A stretch of 64,000 bases of DNA from JAWVFM01 sp963739355 (GCA_963739355.1 CAVUAD010000002.1:62001-126000); one strand, 5' to 3'. Shown: positions 43,380 through 53,512, numbered from the stretch's first letter. Program-made: numbers and translations. The notes: generated from the sequence alone by a model not told the origin.

Positions 43380-44256
43380 TTCCGGCACTGATTCGGTCGC
43401 GCTGCGGACCCACGGTGTACGCCGGGTCGGCCGCGGACTGGAAGCCGGCGCGGAAGACGCTCCAGCGGGCGGCGAGGGCGCCGCCGGCGATGAGCGCGCC
43501 GCCGATCGCCGCGGCGCGGCGGTCCTGGCCCCTTGCCGCGATGACCGCGCCCCCGGCCGTGAGCATTCCCTTCGCGAGCTTCGAGAACATGCCGGCCCTG
43601 CCCTCCGTGTAGGGGCGCCCAACCGCGCCGAGCCGCGCATGCATCAATTGGGTCGCCGCCAGCTCGGCGGTCGCGCCGGCGAGCGCGAGCCGCCTGGCGG
43701 GAGCGGCGTGCTTCGGGGGCGTGACCGCGATCAGGACCGCCCCGGCGCTGGCCGCCGCTCCGCTAGCGAAGGCGAAGGGAAGCGCGTTCCGCGCGTTGTG
43801 CCAGACGGGGACCGAGGTGTTGGCGAGAAGGGCCGCCGTGTAGGTGGAGAGCGGGAGGCCAAGGAGGGCGGCGCCGGCCTTCGCCGCCGGCGCGCTCCGC
43901 CCGAACAGGCCGAGCCAGGAGTTGGCGGCGGCGACTCCGGTCGCCGTGCCACTCGCGGCGAGGATCCACGAGCCGACGCTCATCGGCGACGTCACCTTGA
44001 ACATCCGCAGCATGTTGAGAAAGCGCGTGGGCTTGCCGAGATCGGACACGAGCAGAGCGGGGCTGGCGCCCAGAGCGGCGAGCGCGACGGCCCAGCCGCG
44101 CCGCGCGAGCTCGTCGTTACCGCGCCGCTCCGCCAGCCACGCCATGCCGGCGGAGACCCCGCCGATGCCACCGGTGAAGAAGTACGCCGGGATCTCCGGC
44201 GTCCAGACCGGTTCCTTGATCACCGGCTGGCCGTAATAGGAGCGAGGCGCCGCCAT
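43351..44256 (-). CDS. nrfD: NrfD/PsrC-type membrane subunit of formate dehydrogenase
   Basis: A 301-residue integral membrane protein with about eight TM helices. The start reads APRSYYGQPVIKEPVWTPEI, then PAYFFTGGIGGVSAGMAWLA, the NrfD start, and DLGKPTRFLNMLRMFKVTSPMSVGSW is the family's most conserved stretch. It would anchor the FdhAB dimer to the membrane and transfer electrons to menaquinone. ATG overlaps the fdhB stop by one base. Confidence 0.9.
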   Translation of the reverse strand: MAAPRSYYGQPVIKEPVWTPEIPAYFFTGGIGGVSAGMAWLAERRGNDELARRGWAVALAALGASPALLVSDLGKPTRFLNMLRMFKVTSPMSVGSWILAASGTATGVAAANSWLGLFGRSAPAAKAGAALLGLPLSTYTAALLANTSVPVWHNARNALPFAFASGAAASAGAVLIAVTPPKHAAPARRLALAGATAELAATQLMHARLGAVGRPYTEGRAGMFSKLAKGMLTAGGAVIAARGQDRRAAAIGGALIAGGALAARWSVFRAGFQSAADPAYTVGPQRDRISAGTTRGAVRTA

Positions 44257-45155
44257 CACCTCCGGCCTCCGAACGCCGCGGCCACGAGCCCGGCGCCGAG
44301 CGCCAGCGCCGCGACGCCGGCCGCCGTCCAGATCTGACCCAGGTCGCGGGTGGTGTCCACCGGGTCGGGCGGCAGGCCGTACACCTCCGGGTCGTCGAGC
44401 AGCAGGAAGAAGGCGCCGCCCCCGCCCACCCCGTCCTCCTCGTCGGCGAGGTAGAGCCTGGCGTCCTTCTGGCCGGCGCCCTGCAGCCTCTCGAGGCGAG
44501 CCGTTGCCCGCTCGCGCAGCTCGGCGAGGTCGCCGAACTGGATCGAGTTCGTCGGGCAGGCCTGCGCGCAGGCCGGCTCCCTGTCGTCCTTCAGCCGGTC
44601 GTAGCAGAGGGTGCATTTCCAGGCACGGCCGTCGTCCTCCCGCTGGTCGATGACGCCGAAGGGGCAGGCCGGGATGCAGTAGCCGCACCCGTTGCAGACG
44701 TCCTCCTGGACCACCACCGTGCCGTACTCGGTGCGGAACAGCGCGCCGGTGGGGCAAACCTCGAGGCAGGCCGCGTGGGTGCAGTGCTTGCAGACGTCCG
44801 AGGACATCAGCCAGCGCATCCCGTCCCCCTGCTGCAGGGTCTGCACGCCGGCCTCGATCGCCGTGCCGCGCTCCGCGGTCTCGACCAGCGTCGCGCCGGC
44901 GTTGACGTCGGCGGGCACCCGCTGCTCGACGAACGCCACGTGACGCCAGGTGTCCGCGCCGAGGTCGAGAGTGTTGTCGTAGGAGTGCCCGGAGAACCCC
45001 TTTGGCGAGTCGGGAATCTGGTTCCACTCCTTGCAGGCGACCTCACACGCCTTGCAGCCGATGCAGACGGAGGTGTCGGTGAAGAAGCCCACCCGCTCGT
45101 TCGCCTTCCCGCCGTAACTGGACGGCCACGGCGGCGTGATCGTCTGGCCGTTCAC
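44256..45155 (-). CDS. fdhB: Formate dehydrogenase iron-sulfur (beta) subunit
   Basis: A 299-residue protein with four ferredoxin-type Cys clusters: CIGCKACEVACKEW, CKHCTHAACLEVCP, CNGCGYCIPACPFG and CTLCYDRLKD...ACAQACPTNS, enough for four 4Fe-4S centres. A C-terminal TM helix (LGQIWTAAGVAALALGAGLV) anchors it. It carries electrons from the catalytic subunit to NrfD. GTG start overlaps the fdhA stop (GTGA). Confidence 0.93.
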   Translation of the reverse strand: MNGQTITPPWPSSYGGKANERVGFFTDTSVCIGCKACEVACKEWNQIPDSPKGFSGHSYDNTLDLGADTWRHVAFVEQRVPADVNAGATLVETAERGTAIEAGVQTLQQGDGMRWLMSSDVCKHCTHAACLEVCPTGALFRTEYGTVVVQEDVCNGCGYCIPACPFGVIDQREDDGRAWKCTLCYDRLKDDREPACAQACPTNSIQFGDLAELRERATARLERLQGAGQKDARLYLADEEDGVGGGGAFFLLLDDPEVYGLPPDPVDTTRDLGQIWTAAGVAALALGAGLVAAAFGGRR

Positions 45156-48100
45156 GTCGCCACCCCGGCGCGGCGCCGGTAGTCCTCGACGAGCGCGAGC
45201 CGCTCACTGCCGCGCGGGCGCCGGCCCGGCTGGATGTCGCAGGTGCCCACCTTGTACTCGCTGATGTGCACGTTGTTGTCGAGCGCGAGGGAGATGAGCT
45301 CGTTGGCCGAGTCTCCCGTCACGAGTCCCCTGCTCCCCCAGTGGTACGGCAGCCCGACGAGGTGCATCTCACGGCCCTGGACCCGCAGCGGCTTGATCCG
45401 GTCCGTCACCATCACCCGCGCCTCGACCGCGTTGCGCGCGCTGACGATGGTCGCCCAGTCGCCGTGCTCCAGACCGCGCTCGCGCGCCAGCGCGGGCGAG
45501 ACCTCGCAGAAGAACTCGGGCTGGAGCTCGGCGAGATAGGGGACCGTTCGCGACATGCCCCCGGCGGTGTGGTGCTCCGTCAGGCGGTAGGTCGTGAACA
45601 CGAAGGGGAAGACCTCGGTGCCGGGCTCGCCGGCGGTCGGGTTGTAGAGGTTCTCCTCGCGGGGAAAGGTCTGCCGGGTGGGGTTGCGCTCCTGTGGATA
45701 GAGCGGGTTCGTAAACGGCGACTCCTGGGGCTCGTAGTAGGTGGGCATCGGCCCGTCGACGAGCCCCGTCGGCGCGTACAGCCAGCCTCGTCCGTCGGGG
45801 TGGAGGACGAAGGGCGTGTCACCGCGGATCGCGTCCAGAGCGCCGGCGCCCTCCGGCGGCTCGTATCCGGGCTCCTTGTCGGGCGGGAAGTCGGGCGTGT
45901 CGCCGAGGCCCGTCCACTCGGCCTTCTCCTCGTCCCACCAGACGTAGCGCTTGCGCTCCGACCACGGCTTCCCCTCGGGATCGGCCGAGGCTCGGTTGTA
46001 GATGATGCGGGTGTTCTTCGGCCACGCCCAGCCCCACTCCGAGGCGATCCAGTTCTGCTCGCCCCCGGGCTCCTTGCGGGCCGCCTGGTTGACGCCGTCC
46101 GCGTAGATGCCGCAGTGGATCCACGACCCGCAGGACGTCGAGCCGTCGTCCTTCAGGTCGTCGTACTTCGGCAGCAAGGACCCGTCGGCCGCGCGCCCCG
46201 AGATCTCCTGCAGCACGGCCTCGGCGACGGGCTCGTCGTACGGCCCCTGGACGGGGTAGTCCCAGGTCAGGTCGAGGAGCGGGCGGTCGCGCGCCTCGGT
46301 CGACCCGTCCAGGCGCTCGCGCAAAGCCTTGCCCAGGTGATAGATCCAATGGAGCTCGGAGCGGCAGTCGCCCTTGGGCTCGAGCGCCTTCTGATGCCAC
46401 TGCAGCAACCGCTGCGTGTTGGTGAAGCAGCCGTCCTTCTCCACGTGCGCGGCCGCGGGCATGAAGAAGACCTCGGTGCCGATGTCCTCGGCCCGCGCTT
46501 CTCCCGACTCGATCTCCGGCGAGTCGTGCCAGAACGCCGCCGTCTCGATCTCCGTGAAGTCGCGAACCACCAGCCAGTCGAGCTTGGCGAGCGCCAGGCG
46601 CATCAGCTTCGAGTTGGCGGATCCGACCGTGGGGTTCTGGCCCACGCAGAACATCCCGCGGACCCCGCCGTCGAGCATCCTCAGCATCGTGGCGTAGTGC
46701 GAGTGGTCCCCGCTGATGCGGGGCAGGTAGCCGAAGCAGTAATCGTTCTCCTCCGTCGCCGCGTCGCCCCACCACGCCTTGAGCAGTGACGTCATGTAGT
46801 TCGAGAGGTTGCCCCACGCCCCAGCGTTCGGCCCGTTCAGCTCGACGAACGTCTCCAGCGTCGGGTGCTCCTGCGGATGGGGCATCGGTATGTAGCCGGG
46901 CAGGATGTCGTACAGCGTCGGGATGTCCGTCGAGCCCTGGATGTTCGCGTGGCCCCGCAGGGCGAGGATCCCGCCTCCGGGACGGCCGATGTTGCCGAGG
47001 AGGAGCTGCATGATCGAGGCGGCGCGGATGTTCTGGACCCCCGTGGTGTGCTGGGTCCACCCGACCGCGTAGCAGACCGCGGAGGTGCGGTCGCGCCCGG
47101 AGCTCTCGCAAAGCGCCTCCGCGACCGCGAGGAACTGCTCCTTCGAGCAGCCGCAGGTGTCCGCGACGAGGTCGGGGGTGTAGCGGGCGAAGTGGCGGCG
47201 CAGGGTCTGCAGGACGCAGCGCTCGTCCTCCATCGACACGTCCAGCTCCGGCGGGTTGCCGTGTGGAAGGTCCATGCCGTGTGCGCCGTGCGCCTGGTCG
47301 CCCGAGACGTCGGCCTCCTGCTCGGCCTTGCCCGCCGCGGCCTCCCCCGACGTTCCTGCGTAGCCCCATGTCTCGATCGCGTAGGCGTTCGTCTCGGCGT
47401 CCCAGCCGGAGAAGTAGCCGGCGGCCTCCTCGGTGTCCTCGAACTCCCGCTTCAGGATCGCCGGGCCGTTGGTGTAGTGGGCCACGTACTCCCGGAACCA
47501 GGCGTCGGTCTCGAAGATGTGGTTGATGATCCCGCCGACGAACGCGATGTCGGTACCGGCGCGGATCGGCACGTGGAGGTCGGCCATGGCGCTCGTCCGC
47601 GTAAAGCGCGGGTCGACGTGGATCAGCTTCGCCCCGCGCTCCTTGGCCTCCATCACCCACTGAAAGCCCACCGGGTGCTGCTCGGCCATGTTCGACCCCA
47701 TGATCAGGATGCAGTCGGAGTTCTGCAGGTCCTGCTGGAAGGTGGTAGCGCCACCCCTACCGAACGACGTCCCCAGACCGGGGACGGTGGAGGAGTGTCA
47801 TATTCGCGCCTGGTTCTCGACGGAGACGATTCCCGCCGCGGTGAAGAGCTTCTTGATCAGGTAGTTCTCCTCACTGTCGAGCGTGGCGCCCCCGAGCCAG
47901 TGCATGCCGAGGGTGCGGTGAAGGGGCCGTCCGTCGTCGGTCTCGTCCTCCCACGTCTCCGCGCGTGCCGCCAGCATGCGGTCCGCGACCATCGCCGTCG
48001 CGTCCTCGAGCGACAGCTCCTCCCACTCGGTTCCGTGCGGGCGGCGGTACTTGACCTTCGTCTCGCGGGCGGGCGCGTTGACGAGCTTCTCCGACGCCGC

Positions 48101-48352
48101 CCCCTTCGGGCAAAGCCGCCCGCGGGAGACCGGGGAGTCCGGGTCGCCCTCGATCTGGACGACCTTCTCGTCCTTCACGTAAACCCTCTGGCCGCAGCCG
48201 ACCGCGCAGTACGGGCAGATCGACTGCACCATCCGGTCCGCCGTCTTGGTGCGCGGCGTCAGGCTTTCCGACCGCTGCGATTGCGCCGCCCGGCCGACAC
48301 CGAGCGGGTCGCCGGCGAGCTGGCGAAGGAACGGCGGAACCGGCCGCGGCAT
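45152..48352 (-). CDS. fdhA: Formate dehydrogenase catalytic subunit (selenocysteine, TGA-interrupted)
   Basis: A frame of 1067 codons broken by one TGA (47798-47800) at codon 185, in the context ENQARI-TGA-HSSTVPG, the conserved site of selenocysteine in formate dehydrogenases. N-terminal 4Fe-4S motif CPYCAVGCGQ with a fourth Cys in LCPKG. Beyond the TGA come LIMGSNMAEQHPVGFQWVME, YAVGWTQHTTGVQNIRA and the C-terminal MGD-binding domain. It oxidises formate to CO2 at a Mo/W-bis-MGD. There is no twin-arginine signal, so it probably works in the cytoplasm. TAGGGT eleven bases before the ATG gives a very short leader. Confidence 0.93.
47768..47786 (-). promoter_or_regulatory. SECIS hairpin for selenocysteine insertion in fdhA
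   Basis: Eleven bases after the TGA, the minus strand forms a 7-bp perfect stem CGTCCCC/GGGGACG with a five-base loop GGTCT. The GGU and U in the apical loop are the elements SelB recognises in the E. coli fdhF/fdhG SECIS, and the distance from UGA fits. The stem lies inside coding sequence and the protein sequence (TVPGLGTSFG) stays conserved there. Confidence 0.85.
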
Positions 48353-48495
48353 GAGGTCCGATTACCCTAGCGCCGCGCCCGGAAACGCGGCTGCCGGTCA
48401 GGTGGCTTACCGCAGCCGCGGAAGCAGCGCCTTCTCGGCGAGGCGAAGGCGAAGCCCGCCTCCTCGGCGCGGCGCGCCTGGTCACCCCGCCGACG

Positions 48496-50286
48496 TCAAT
48501 CCTCGTCGGCGGGCCAGCCGGCCTGGTCGGCCGCGCACTCCAGGAACAGCGCGTGGACGAAGGCCTGAGGCAGGTTGCCGCGCATCTGCCGCTGGTGCAC
48601 GTCGAACTCCTCGGAGAAGAGTCCTGGCGGCCCGCACGAGGCTCGAGCCCGCTCGAACCAGCGGGCGGCCTCGACTCGGTCACCCTGCTGGGCGAGTGCC
48701 AATGCCATCCAGTAGCCGCAGATGAGGAAGGCACCCTCGGCTTCCCCGAGCGGTCGTGAGTCCGCGCGATAGCGATACACATAGCCGCTCTCGGTGAGCT
48801 CCGATTCCACCGCGCGGAGGGTCGCGATCGTTCGTGGGTCGTCGGCTGGGACCCCCCCTCGAATCGCGGCCAGGAGAAGCGCGGCGTCGACCCGCTCGTC
48901 ATCTGGTCCACGCTGCCAGCGCCCGCTGTGGTGCACGCAGCGCGCGGCGCAGTCGGCGACGAGCCTGTCGGCGAGGGCCAGCCACTCCGGGGCCCGCTCC
49001 CCCGTGGCGGGCAGCTCGCTGACCGCACGCAGTCCCGCGGCGCAGATCAGGCGGCCGTGAGTCCACTCGGCGGGCTCGAGCTCCCAGATCCCGGCGTCGG
49101 GCTCCCGCCAGCGCTTCGCTATCGACCCCACGGCGATCTCCGCGGCGCGCCAGCCGGCGCCGTCGAGCCGATCGAGGCGGCCTGCAGCCGCGAACAGGAG
49201 CAGCGACTCGCCGAAGGCGTCGAGCTGAAGCTGGTCCCGCACCCAGTTGCCGACGATGTCCGTGCCGCCCGGATAGCCCGCGAGATCGAGGCTCTCCTCC
49301 TTCGGGACGTCCTGGCCGTCCACGGTGTAGGCGGGTCGGAGCTGCTCGGCGTCCGCTCGCAGGCGGTCGCCGACAAAGCTGACCGCCGCGTCAAGCAGGT
49401 CCGGGCCTCCCGCACGCGCGGCGGCCTGCCCCGCGTAGCACTGGTCGCGAATCCACACGTAGCGGTAGTCGAAGTTCCTGCCCTCGCGCGCGCGTTCCGG
49501 AAGTGACGTCGTTGCCGCCGCGACCATCCCGCCGCCGGCGCTCGTCATTCCGCTCAGCACCGCGTAGGCGTGACGGCTGTCATCCCGAGCCCGGACGTTG
49601 TCGAGCTCCGGCACGCGGGCGCCCCAGGCCGCCTCGGTCTCCTCCCAGAACGCCGCAAGATCGTCGGGCTCCTGCGGCTCGTGGTCGGCGTCGAGAATGA
49701 GTGCGAGGTCGTGGGTGTCGCCCTCCTCGAGGGTGATGGCGCCCACCAGCTCGCGGCCGCCCTGACCGTCTGGGCGAAGCTCGGCTTCGGGGAGCCCCAC
49801 GAACAGCGCATGGGAGCCGCCAACCCGGGTGCGCCAGCAGTCGTCGCCGCGCCGCAGGCTTCGCGCGGCGAAACGGCCGAATTCCGACCGGAGATCGAGG
49901 CGCACGTCGACGCGTGCGGTGTTGGCGACGGCGCAGACCTGGCGCAGCACCACCGCCCGGCGCTCCGAGGCGGGCATCGCCAGCGCCTCGCGACACTCCA
50001 CGATCGACTCCTCGGTTGCCCAGCGACTTCGCCAGATCAGCGTTCCCTCCTCGTAGTGGCCGCCCCAGACGAAGCGGGCAACGGGAGTGACCGCGAAGGT
50101 GCCGCTGCCCCCGATCAGCGAGGCGAAGATCGCCTCGTCGTGCCAGCGTGGGAAGCACATCCACGCGAAGTCGCCGCGCGGCCCCACGAGCACACCGCGC
50201 TCCCCGTCTCCGAGGAACGCGTACTCACGAAGTACGTGGGGTGCCTCGAACAGCGCGGTCGGGCCCGCCACGGATTCCCCGCTCAC
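48496..50286 (-). CDS. Glycoside hydrolase family 15 (glucoamylase/trehalase-like)
   Basis: A 596-residue enzyme with an N-terminal beta-sandwich domain (about 15-230, starting YAFLGDGERGVLVGPRGDFA) and an (alpha/alpha)6 barrel (about 240-590). GH15 marks: RNFDYRYVWIRDQCYAGQAA, catalytic Glu candidates in DAGIWELEPAEWTHGR (general acid) and GLFSEEFDVHQRQMRGNLPQ (base). It cleaves alpha-glucosidic bonds, perhaps in trehalose or storage-glucan turnover. Its ATG overlaps the stop of the SDR gene upstream in the operon. Confidence 0.88.
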   Translation of the reverse strand: MSGESVAGPTALFEAPHVLREYAFLGDGERGVLVGPRGDFAWMCFPRWHDEAIFASLIGGSGTFAVTPVARFVWGGHYEEGTLIWRSRWATEESIVECREALAMPASERRAVVLRQVCAVANTARVDVRLDLRSEFGRFAARSLRRGDDCWRTRVGGSHALFVGLPEAELRPDGQGGRELVGAITLEEGDTHDLALILDADHEPQEPDDLAAFWEETEAAWGARVPELDNVRARDDSRHAYAVLSGMTSAGGGMVAAATTSLPERAREGRNFDYRYVWIRDQCYAGQAAARAGGPDLLDAAVSFVGDRLRADAEQLRPAYTVDGQDVPKEESLDLAGYPGGTDIVGNWVRDQLQLDAFGESLLLFAAAGRLDRLDGAGWRAAEIAVGSIAKRWREPDAGIWELEPAEWTHGRLICAAGLRAVSELPATGERAPEWLALADRLVADCAARCVHHSGRWQRGPDDERVDAALLLAAIRGGVPADDPRTIATLRAVESELTESGYVYRYRADSRPLGEAEGAFLICGYWMALALAQQGDRVEAARWFERARASCGPPGLFSEEFDVHQRQMRGNLPQAFVHALFLECAADQAGWPADED

Positions 50287-51287
50287 GAGCGCCGGCGCGC
50301 CGCGATCGCGCCGGCCATGCCGCCGGCCGCGGCGAGGACCGCTGAGGCAACCGTCACACGGTGCTTCGTGGCCGCGAGCTGGAACGAGCGCCCCTTTGCC
50401 TCGTCGTCGAACGGGCCGTGCGCGCCGCGGTCCTCGGGAACGGGCTCGAAGAGGTAGTCGCGGCGATCGTCAGCGACGGGTTCGCCCGTCTGCTGCGCCT
50501 TCACGTTGGTGGCGGCCAGGTAGCGATCGGCGAACCGGGGGGCCAGCGCGCTGCCGATAATCGTCGCCACCGTGGAGCCACCGACCCACACCTCGCGTCG
50601 CCGGTGCGTGGCCGCGAAGACGATGCCCTCGGCGGCCACCTCGGGCTGGTACACGGGCGCCACCGGGCGTGGCGTGCGCGGCAGGCCCTTGACGCGCACC
50701 CAGGTGAACTGCGGCGTGTTGAGCCCGGGCAGATGCACCATCGTGATCCCGACTCCGGAGCCGTCGTTCATGAGCTCGCAGCGCAGCGAGTCCGTGAACG
50801 CGCGCAGCGCGAACTTCGACGCGCAGTAGGCCGACTGAAGCGGGATCGCACGGTAGGCGAGGGCCGAGCCGACCTGGACGATCCTGCCCTCGTTCCGTGC
50901 TCGCATGCGGCGAAGCGCCGCCATCGTCCCGTGCACCGCTCCGAGGTAGGTGACCTCGGTCGCCCTGCGCAGCTCGTCCGGATCGAGATCCCAGACTCGC
51001 CCGAAGACCGTGGCCATCGCGTCGTTGACCCAGACGGTGATGGGGCCGAGCTCGGCCTCGATGCTCGCGGCGGCGGACTCGACCGCCGCGGCGTCGGAGA
51101 CGTCGGCGGGCACGGCGACGCCGCCGCATCCCGCCTCCTCGGCCTCGCGCTCGGCGGACCTGAGCCCCGAGCCCTCGCGGGCGATCAGCCCCAGGCGGGC
51201 GCCACGCCCCGCGAACGCCCGTGCGGCCGACCGGCCCACCCCCGCCGAGGCGCCGGTCAGTACCACGACCTTTCCGCGCAGATCCAT
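50283..51287 (-). CDS. SDR-family oxidoreductase with a C-terminal TM helix
   Basis: A 334-residue SDR: cofactor motif GASAGVGRSAARAF, catalytic YCASKFALRAF with Tyr and Lys, and conserved VWVNDAMATVFG in place of NNAG. The C-terminus has a TM helix (VASAVLAAAGGMAGAIAARRRS). The full length and intact triad suggest an active enzyme, of the SDR group often associated with membranes. It overlaps the GH15 gene by four bases; their functional link is unknown. Divergent from the Crp-like gene. Confidence 0.82.
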   Translation of the reverse strand: MDLRGKVVVLTGASAGVGRSAARAFAGRGARLGLIAREGSGLRSAEREAEEAGCGGVAVPADVSDAAAVESAAASIEAELGPITVWVNDAMATVFGRVWDLDPDELRRATEVTYLGAVHGTMAALRRMRARNEGRIVQVGSALAYRAIPLQSAYCASKFALRAFTDSLRCELMNDGSGVGITMVHLPGLNTPQFTWVRVKGLPRTPRPVAPVYQPEVAAEGIVFAATHRRREVWVGGSTVATIIGSALAPRFADRYLAATNVKAQQTGEPVADDRRDYLFEPVPEDRGAHGPFDDEAKGRSFQLAATKHRVTVASAVLAAAGGMAGAIAARRRS

Positions 51288-51345
51288 CTCGCCAGAAGGA
51301 GGTACCCGGCGACTTCATCGCTCAAGCCACGAGTATTTTCAGGTC

Positions 51346-52044
51346 ATGCCGCGCGCCCTCTTGCTCGATGCCGATCCCTCGCTTGCCCGAGTGCTGCCGG
51401 AGAGTGAGCGCGAGCGAGCCCGCCACTCGATCGTCGTCGAGGTCGAGACGCTCGAGCCTGGTCCGTGGCAGCCAGGCCGCGCCGACCCGGGTCCCGAGCA
51501 TTTCGGGCTGCTCGTGCTCGAGGGGGTGCTGATCCGCGAGCTCATCGTCGGCGGGGCAAGCAGCATCGAGCTCCTGAACCGGGGTGACATCCTGCGCCCC
51601 TGGCAGGAGGACGCCGCCTCGTTCTGCGAGGCGAGTTGGCGCTGCCTGACGACGATGCCGATCGCCGCGCTGGACGGAGCGGCGTCGGCAGCGATCTGCC
51701 GCTACCCGGCCCTGGCCTCGGTGCTGGTCGAGAGGGCCCTGCGCCGAGCGCGCTCGCTGGCCGTTCACGCCGCGATCGAGACCATCGTCGGCCTGGACCG
51801 TCGCCTCATCCTGCTGTTCTGGCACCTCGCCGAGCACTGGGGCCGCCGCGAGCCCGACGGCGTCGTCGTGCCGCTCGAGCTCACCCACGAGACTCTGGCG
51901 CTACTGATCGGCGCCCGCCGTCCGTCGGTCACCGCGGCCCTGAACGAGCTCGCGCGGGCGGGGAAGATCGAGCGGCGCGACGGCGCGGGCTGGCTGCTCC
52001 GCGGTGATCCGCCGGGAGTGAGCCTCGACCTACCGGCCGGCTGA
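51346..52044 (+). CDS. Crp/Fnr-family transcription regulator
   Basis: A 232-residue regulator: an N-terminal cupin-like effector domain (FGLLVLEGVLIRELIVGGASSIELLNRGDILRPW) and a C-terminal winged helix LTHETLALLIGARRPSVTAALNELARAGKIERRDGAGWLL. The effector domain lacks the cAMP-binding REMA motif and the Fnr Cys cluster, so the ligand is not cAMP or 4Fe-4S in any obvious way. TATTTT six bases before the ATG indicates a leaderless message. It may control the adjacent divergent genes. Confidence 0.8.
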   Translation: MPRALLLDADPSLARVLPESERERARHSIVVEVETLEPGPWQPGRADPGPEHFGLLVLEGVLIRELIVGGASSIELLNRGDILRPWQEDAASFCEASWRCLTTMPIAALDGAASAAICRYPALASVLVERALRRARSLAVHAAIETIVGLDRRLILLFWHLAEHWGRREPDGVVVPLELTHETLALLIGARRPSVTAALNELARAGKIERRDGAGWLLRGDPPGVSLDLPAG

Positions 52045-52052
52045 TTGCGCTC

Positions 52053-52835
52053 TCAGCGAGTGCGCTCGGCCCCCGAGTAGAGCGCGACTCGCCCGCCTCG
52101 CGCAAAGCCGCCGAGGGTCATCCCGCGCTCCCGGGCGAGCTCGACCGCGAGCGAGGTCGGCGCTCCGACTCCCACCAGCACCGGGCAGCCGGCCATGGCC
52201 GCCTTCTGGACCAGCTCGAACGCGAGCCGCCCGCTCACGCAGAGCAAATTTTCCGCCAGAGGAACCAGCCCGGCGCGGACCGCGTGGCCGATGACCTTGT
52301 CCATCGCGTTGTGTCGCCCCACGTCCTCGCGCACCGCGAGCAGCTCGCCCGCGGCGCTGAACAGACCGGTCGCATGCAGGCCGCCGGTGCGCTCGAACGC
52401 CGGCTGCTCGAGACGGTCGGGAAGGGAGGCGAGGAGCTCGCGGGCGACCACGGGGCCCGCGGGGGAGTCGGGGGCGCGAACCCTGACCTCTTCGAGCGCT
52501 CCCTTCCCGCACACGCCACAGGACGACGTCGTATAGAAGCGCCGGCTTGCCGGTTCGCGGGTCAGCGGCCCCTCCACCTCGATGACGTTGGCCGCGAGGT
52601 CCGCGGTGGGCTCCGCCCGCCGCACGCCGTCGACCAGGCCCTCGCCGAACAGGAACCCCAGCGCGAGGTCCTCGTCGTCGCCGGGCGTCCGCATCGTGAC
52701 GGCGACCGGCGCGCCGTCGATGCGGATCTCGAGCGGCTCCTCGACGGCAACCTCGTCGACCTCGCCGTCGCGCTCCACCGAGGCGAGCATGCGTGCGGCG
52801 CCGGCGTCACCGCGATCCGCGGACGGCGAGGTCAC
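52053..52835 (-). CDS. fdhD: Formate dehydrogenase accessory sulfurtransferase FdhD
   Basis: A 260-residue FdhD. It transfers sulfur from the IscS cysteine desulfurase to the molybdenum cofactor of formate dehydrogenase, an essential last step. Seen: VEEPLEIRIDGAPVAVTMRTPGDDEDLALGFLFGEGLV, the Cys pair in TSSCGVCGKGALEEV and REDVGRHNAMDKVIGHAV. The GTG start at 52835 overlaps the mobA stop (GTGA), favouring it over an upstream ATG at 52868 within mobA. Confidence 0.93.
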   Translation of the reverse strand: MTSPSADRGDAGAARMLASVERDGEVDEVAVEEPLEIRIDGAPVAVTMRTPGDDEDLALGFLFGEGLVDGVRRAEPTADLAANVIEVEGPLTREPASRRFYTTSSCGVCGKGALEEVRVRAPDSPAGPVVARELLASLPDRLEQPAFERTGGLHATGLFSAAGELLAVREDVGRHNAMDKVIGHAVRAGLVPLAENLLCVSGRLAFELVQKAAMAGCPVLVGVGAPTSLAVELARERGMTLGGFARGGRVALYSGAERTR

Positions 52836-53425
52836 CGCGCCGCCGCCTCGAGCAGGGCCTCGGCGCACACGACGTCCGCCGGCGTGTTCACGTTCAGCAG
52901 GATGGTCGCCGGATCCCCGAACTCCGCCAGCTCTCCCGGGCCGATGACACGCGGCGACAGGTTGGCGACCGCCTCGCGGACCGGCGTCATCCGCCGCAGC
53001 GCCGCGGCGAGCGGTTTCGCGGCCGCTGCCGGATAGCGGCCCACGAGCGGCTCGAGCCCGTCCTCGGAGCCGCAGACCGCGAGCTCCGCGTCGAGACCCG
53101 CCAGCCGGCGGATGAGCTCGGGAGGCACGAAGGGGAGGTCACAGGCGAGCACGAGAACGCCGTCGGCTGAGGCCTCGAGCGCAGTGACGATCCCGGCCAG
53201 CGGGTGGCGGGGCTCGTCGGGCTCATGGATGATCTCGGCGTCGAGATCCGGCAGGACGGTGCGCCGCTTGGCCACGACGAACGGGTCGATGCGCGCTTCG
53301 CGGATCGCGGCCAGGACGTGCTCGATCAGCGACCGGTCGCCGAGCCGCGCATCCGCCTTCCGGCCGCCGAGCCGCGAGCCGGCGCCACCGGCCAGGACCG
53401 CCGCGGTGGTGATCCGAAGGGCCAT
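52832..53425 (-). CDS. mobA: Molybdenum cofactor guanylyltransferase MobA
   Basis: A 197-residue nucleotidyltransferase: AAVLAGGAGSRLGGRKADARLGDRSLIEHV is the MobA GTP-binding loop (LAGGxSxRMGxxK), followed by VLVLACDLPFVPPELIRRLA. It adds GMP to molybdopterin to make (bis-)MGD, the cofactor form required by this kind of formate dehydrogenase. Co-transcribed with fdhD; divergent from moeA. Confidence 0.92.
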   Translation of the reverse strand: MALRITTAAVLAGGAGSRLGGRKADARLGDRSLIEHVLAAIREARIDPFVVAKRRTVLPDLDAEIIHEPDEPRHPLAGIVTALEASADGVLVLACDLPFVPPELIRRLAGLDAELAVCGSEDGLEPLVGRYPAAAAKPLAAALRRMTPVREAVANLSPRVIGPGELAEFGDPATILLNVNTPADVVCAEALLEAAAR

Positions 53426-53512
53426 GCCACGAGTCTGGCATCACCCGGTGCAACCGGGTCTCGATCCGGCGCGGCTTCGCGCTGGATGGAGCCCGCGCTA
53501 GCTTTGGGCTCC

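Noticed and set aside
45152..47701. A separate formate dehydrogenase-like gene starting at 47701
   Set aside because: It is the downstream part of fdhA; the upstream frame 48352-47798 ends at a TGA with a SECIS, so the two are one selenoprotein gene.
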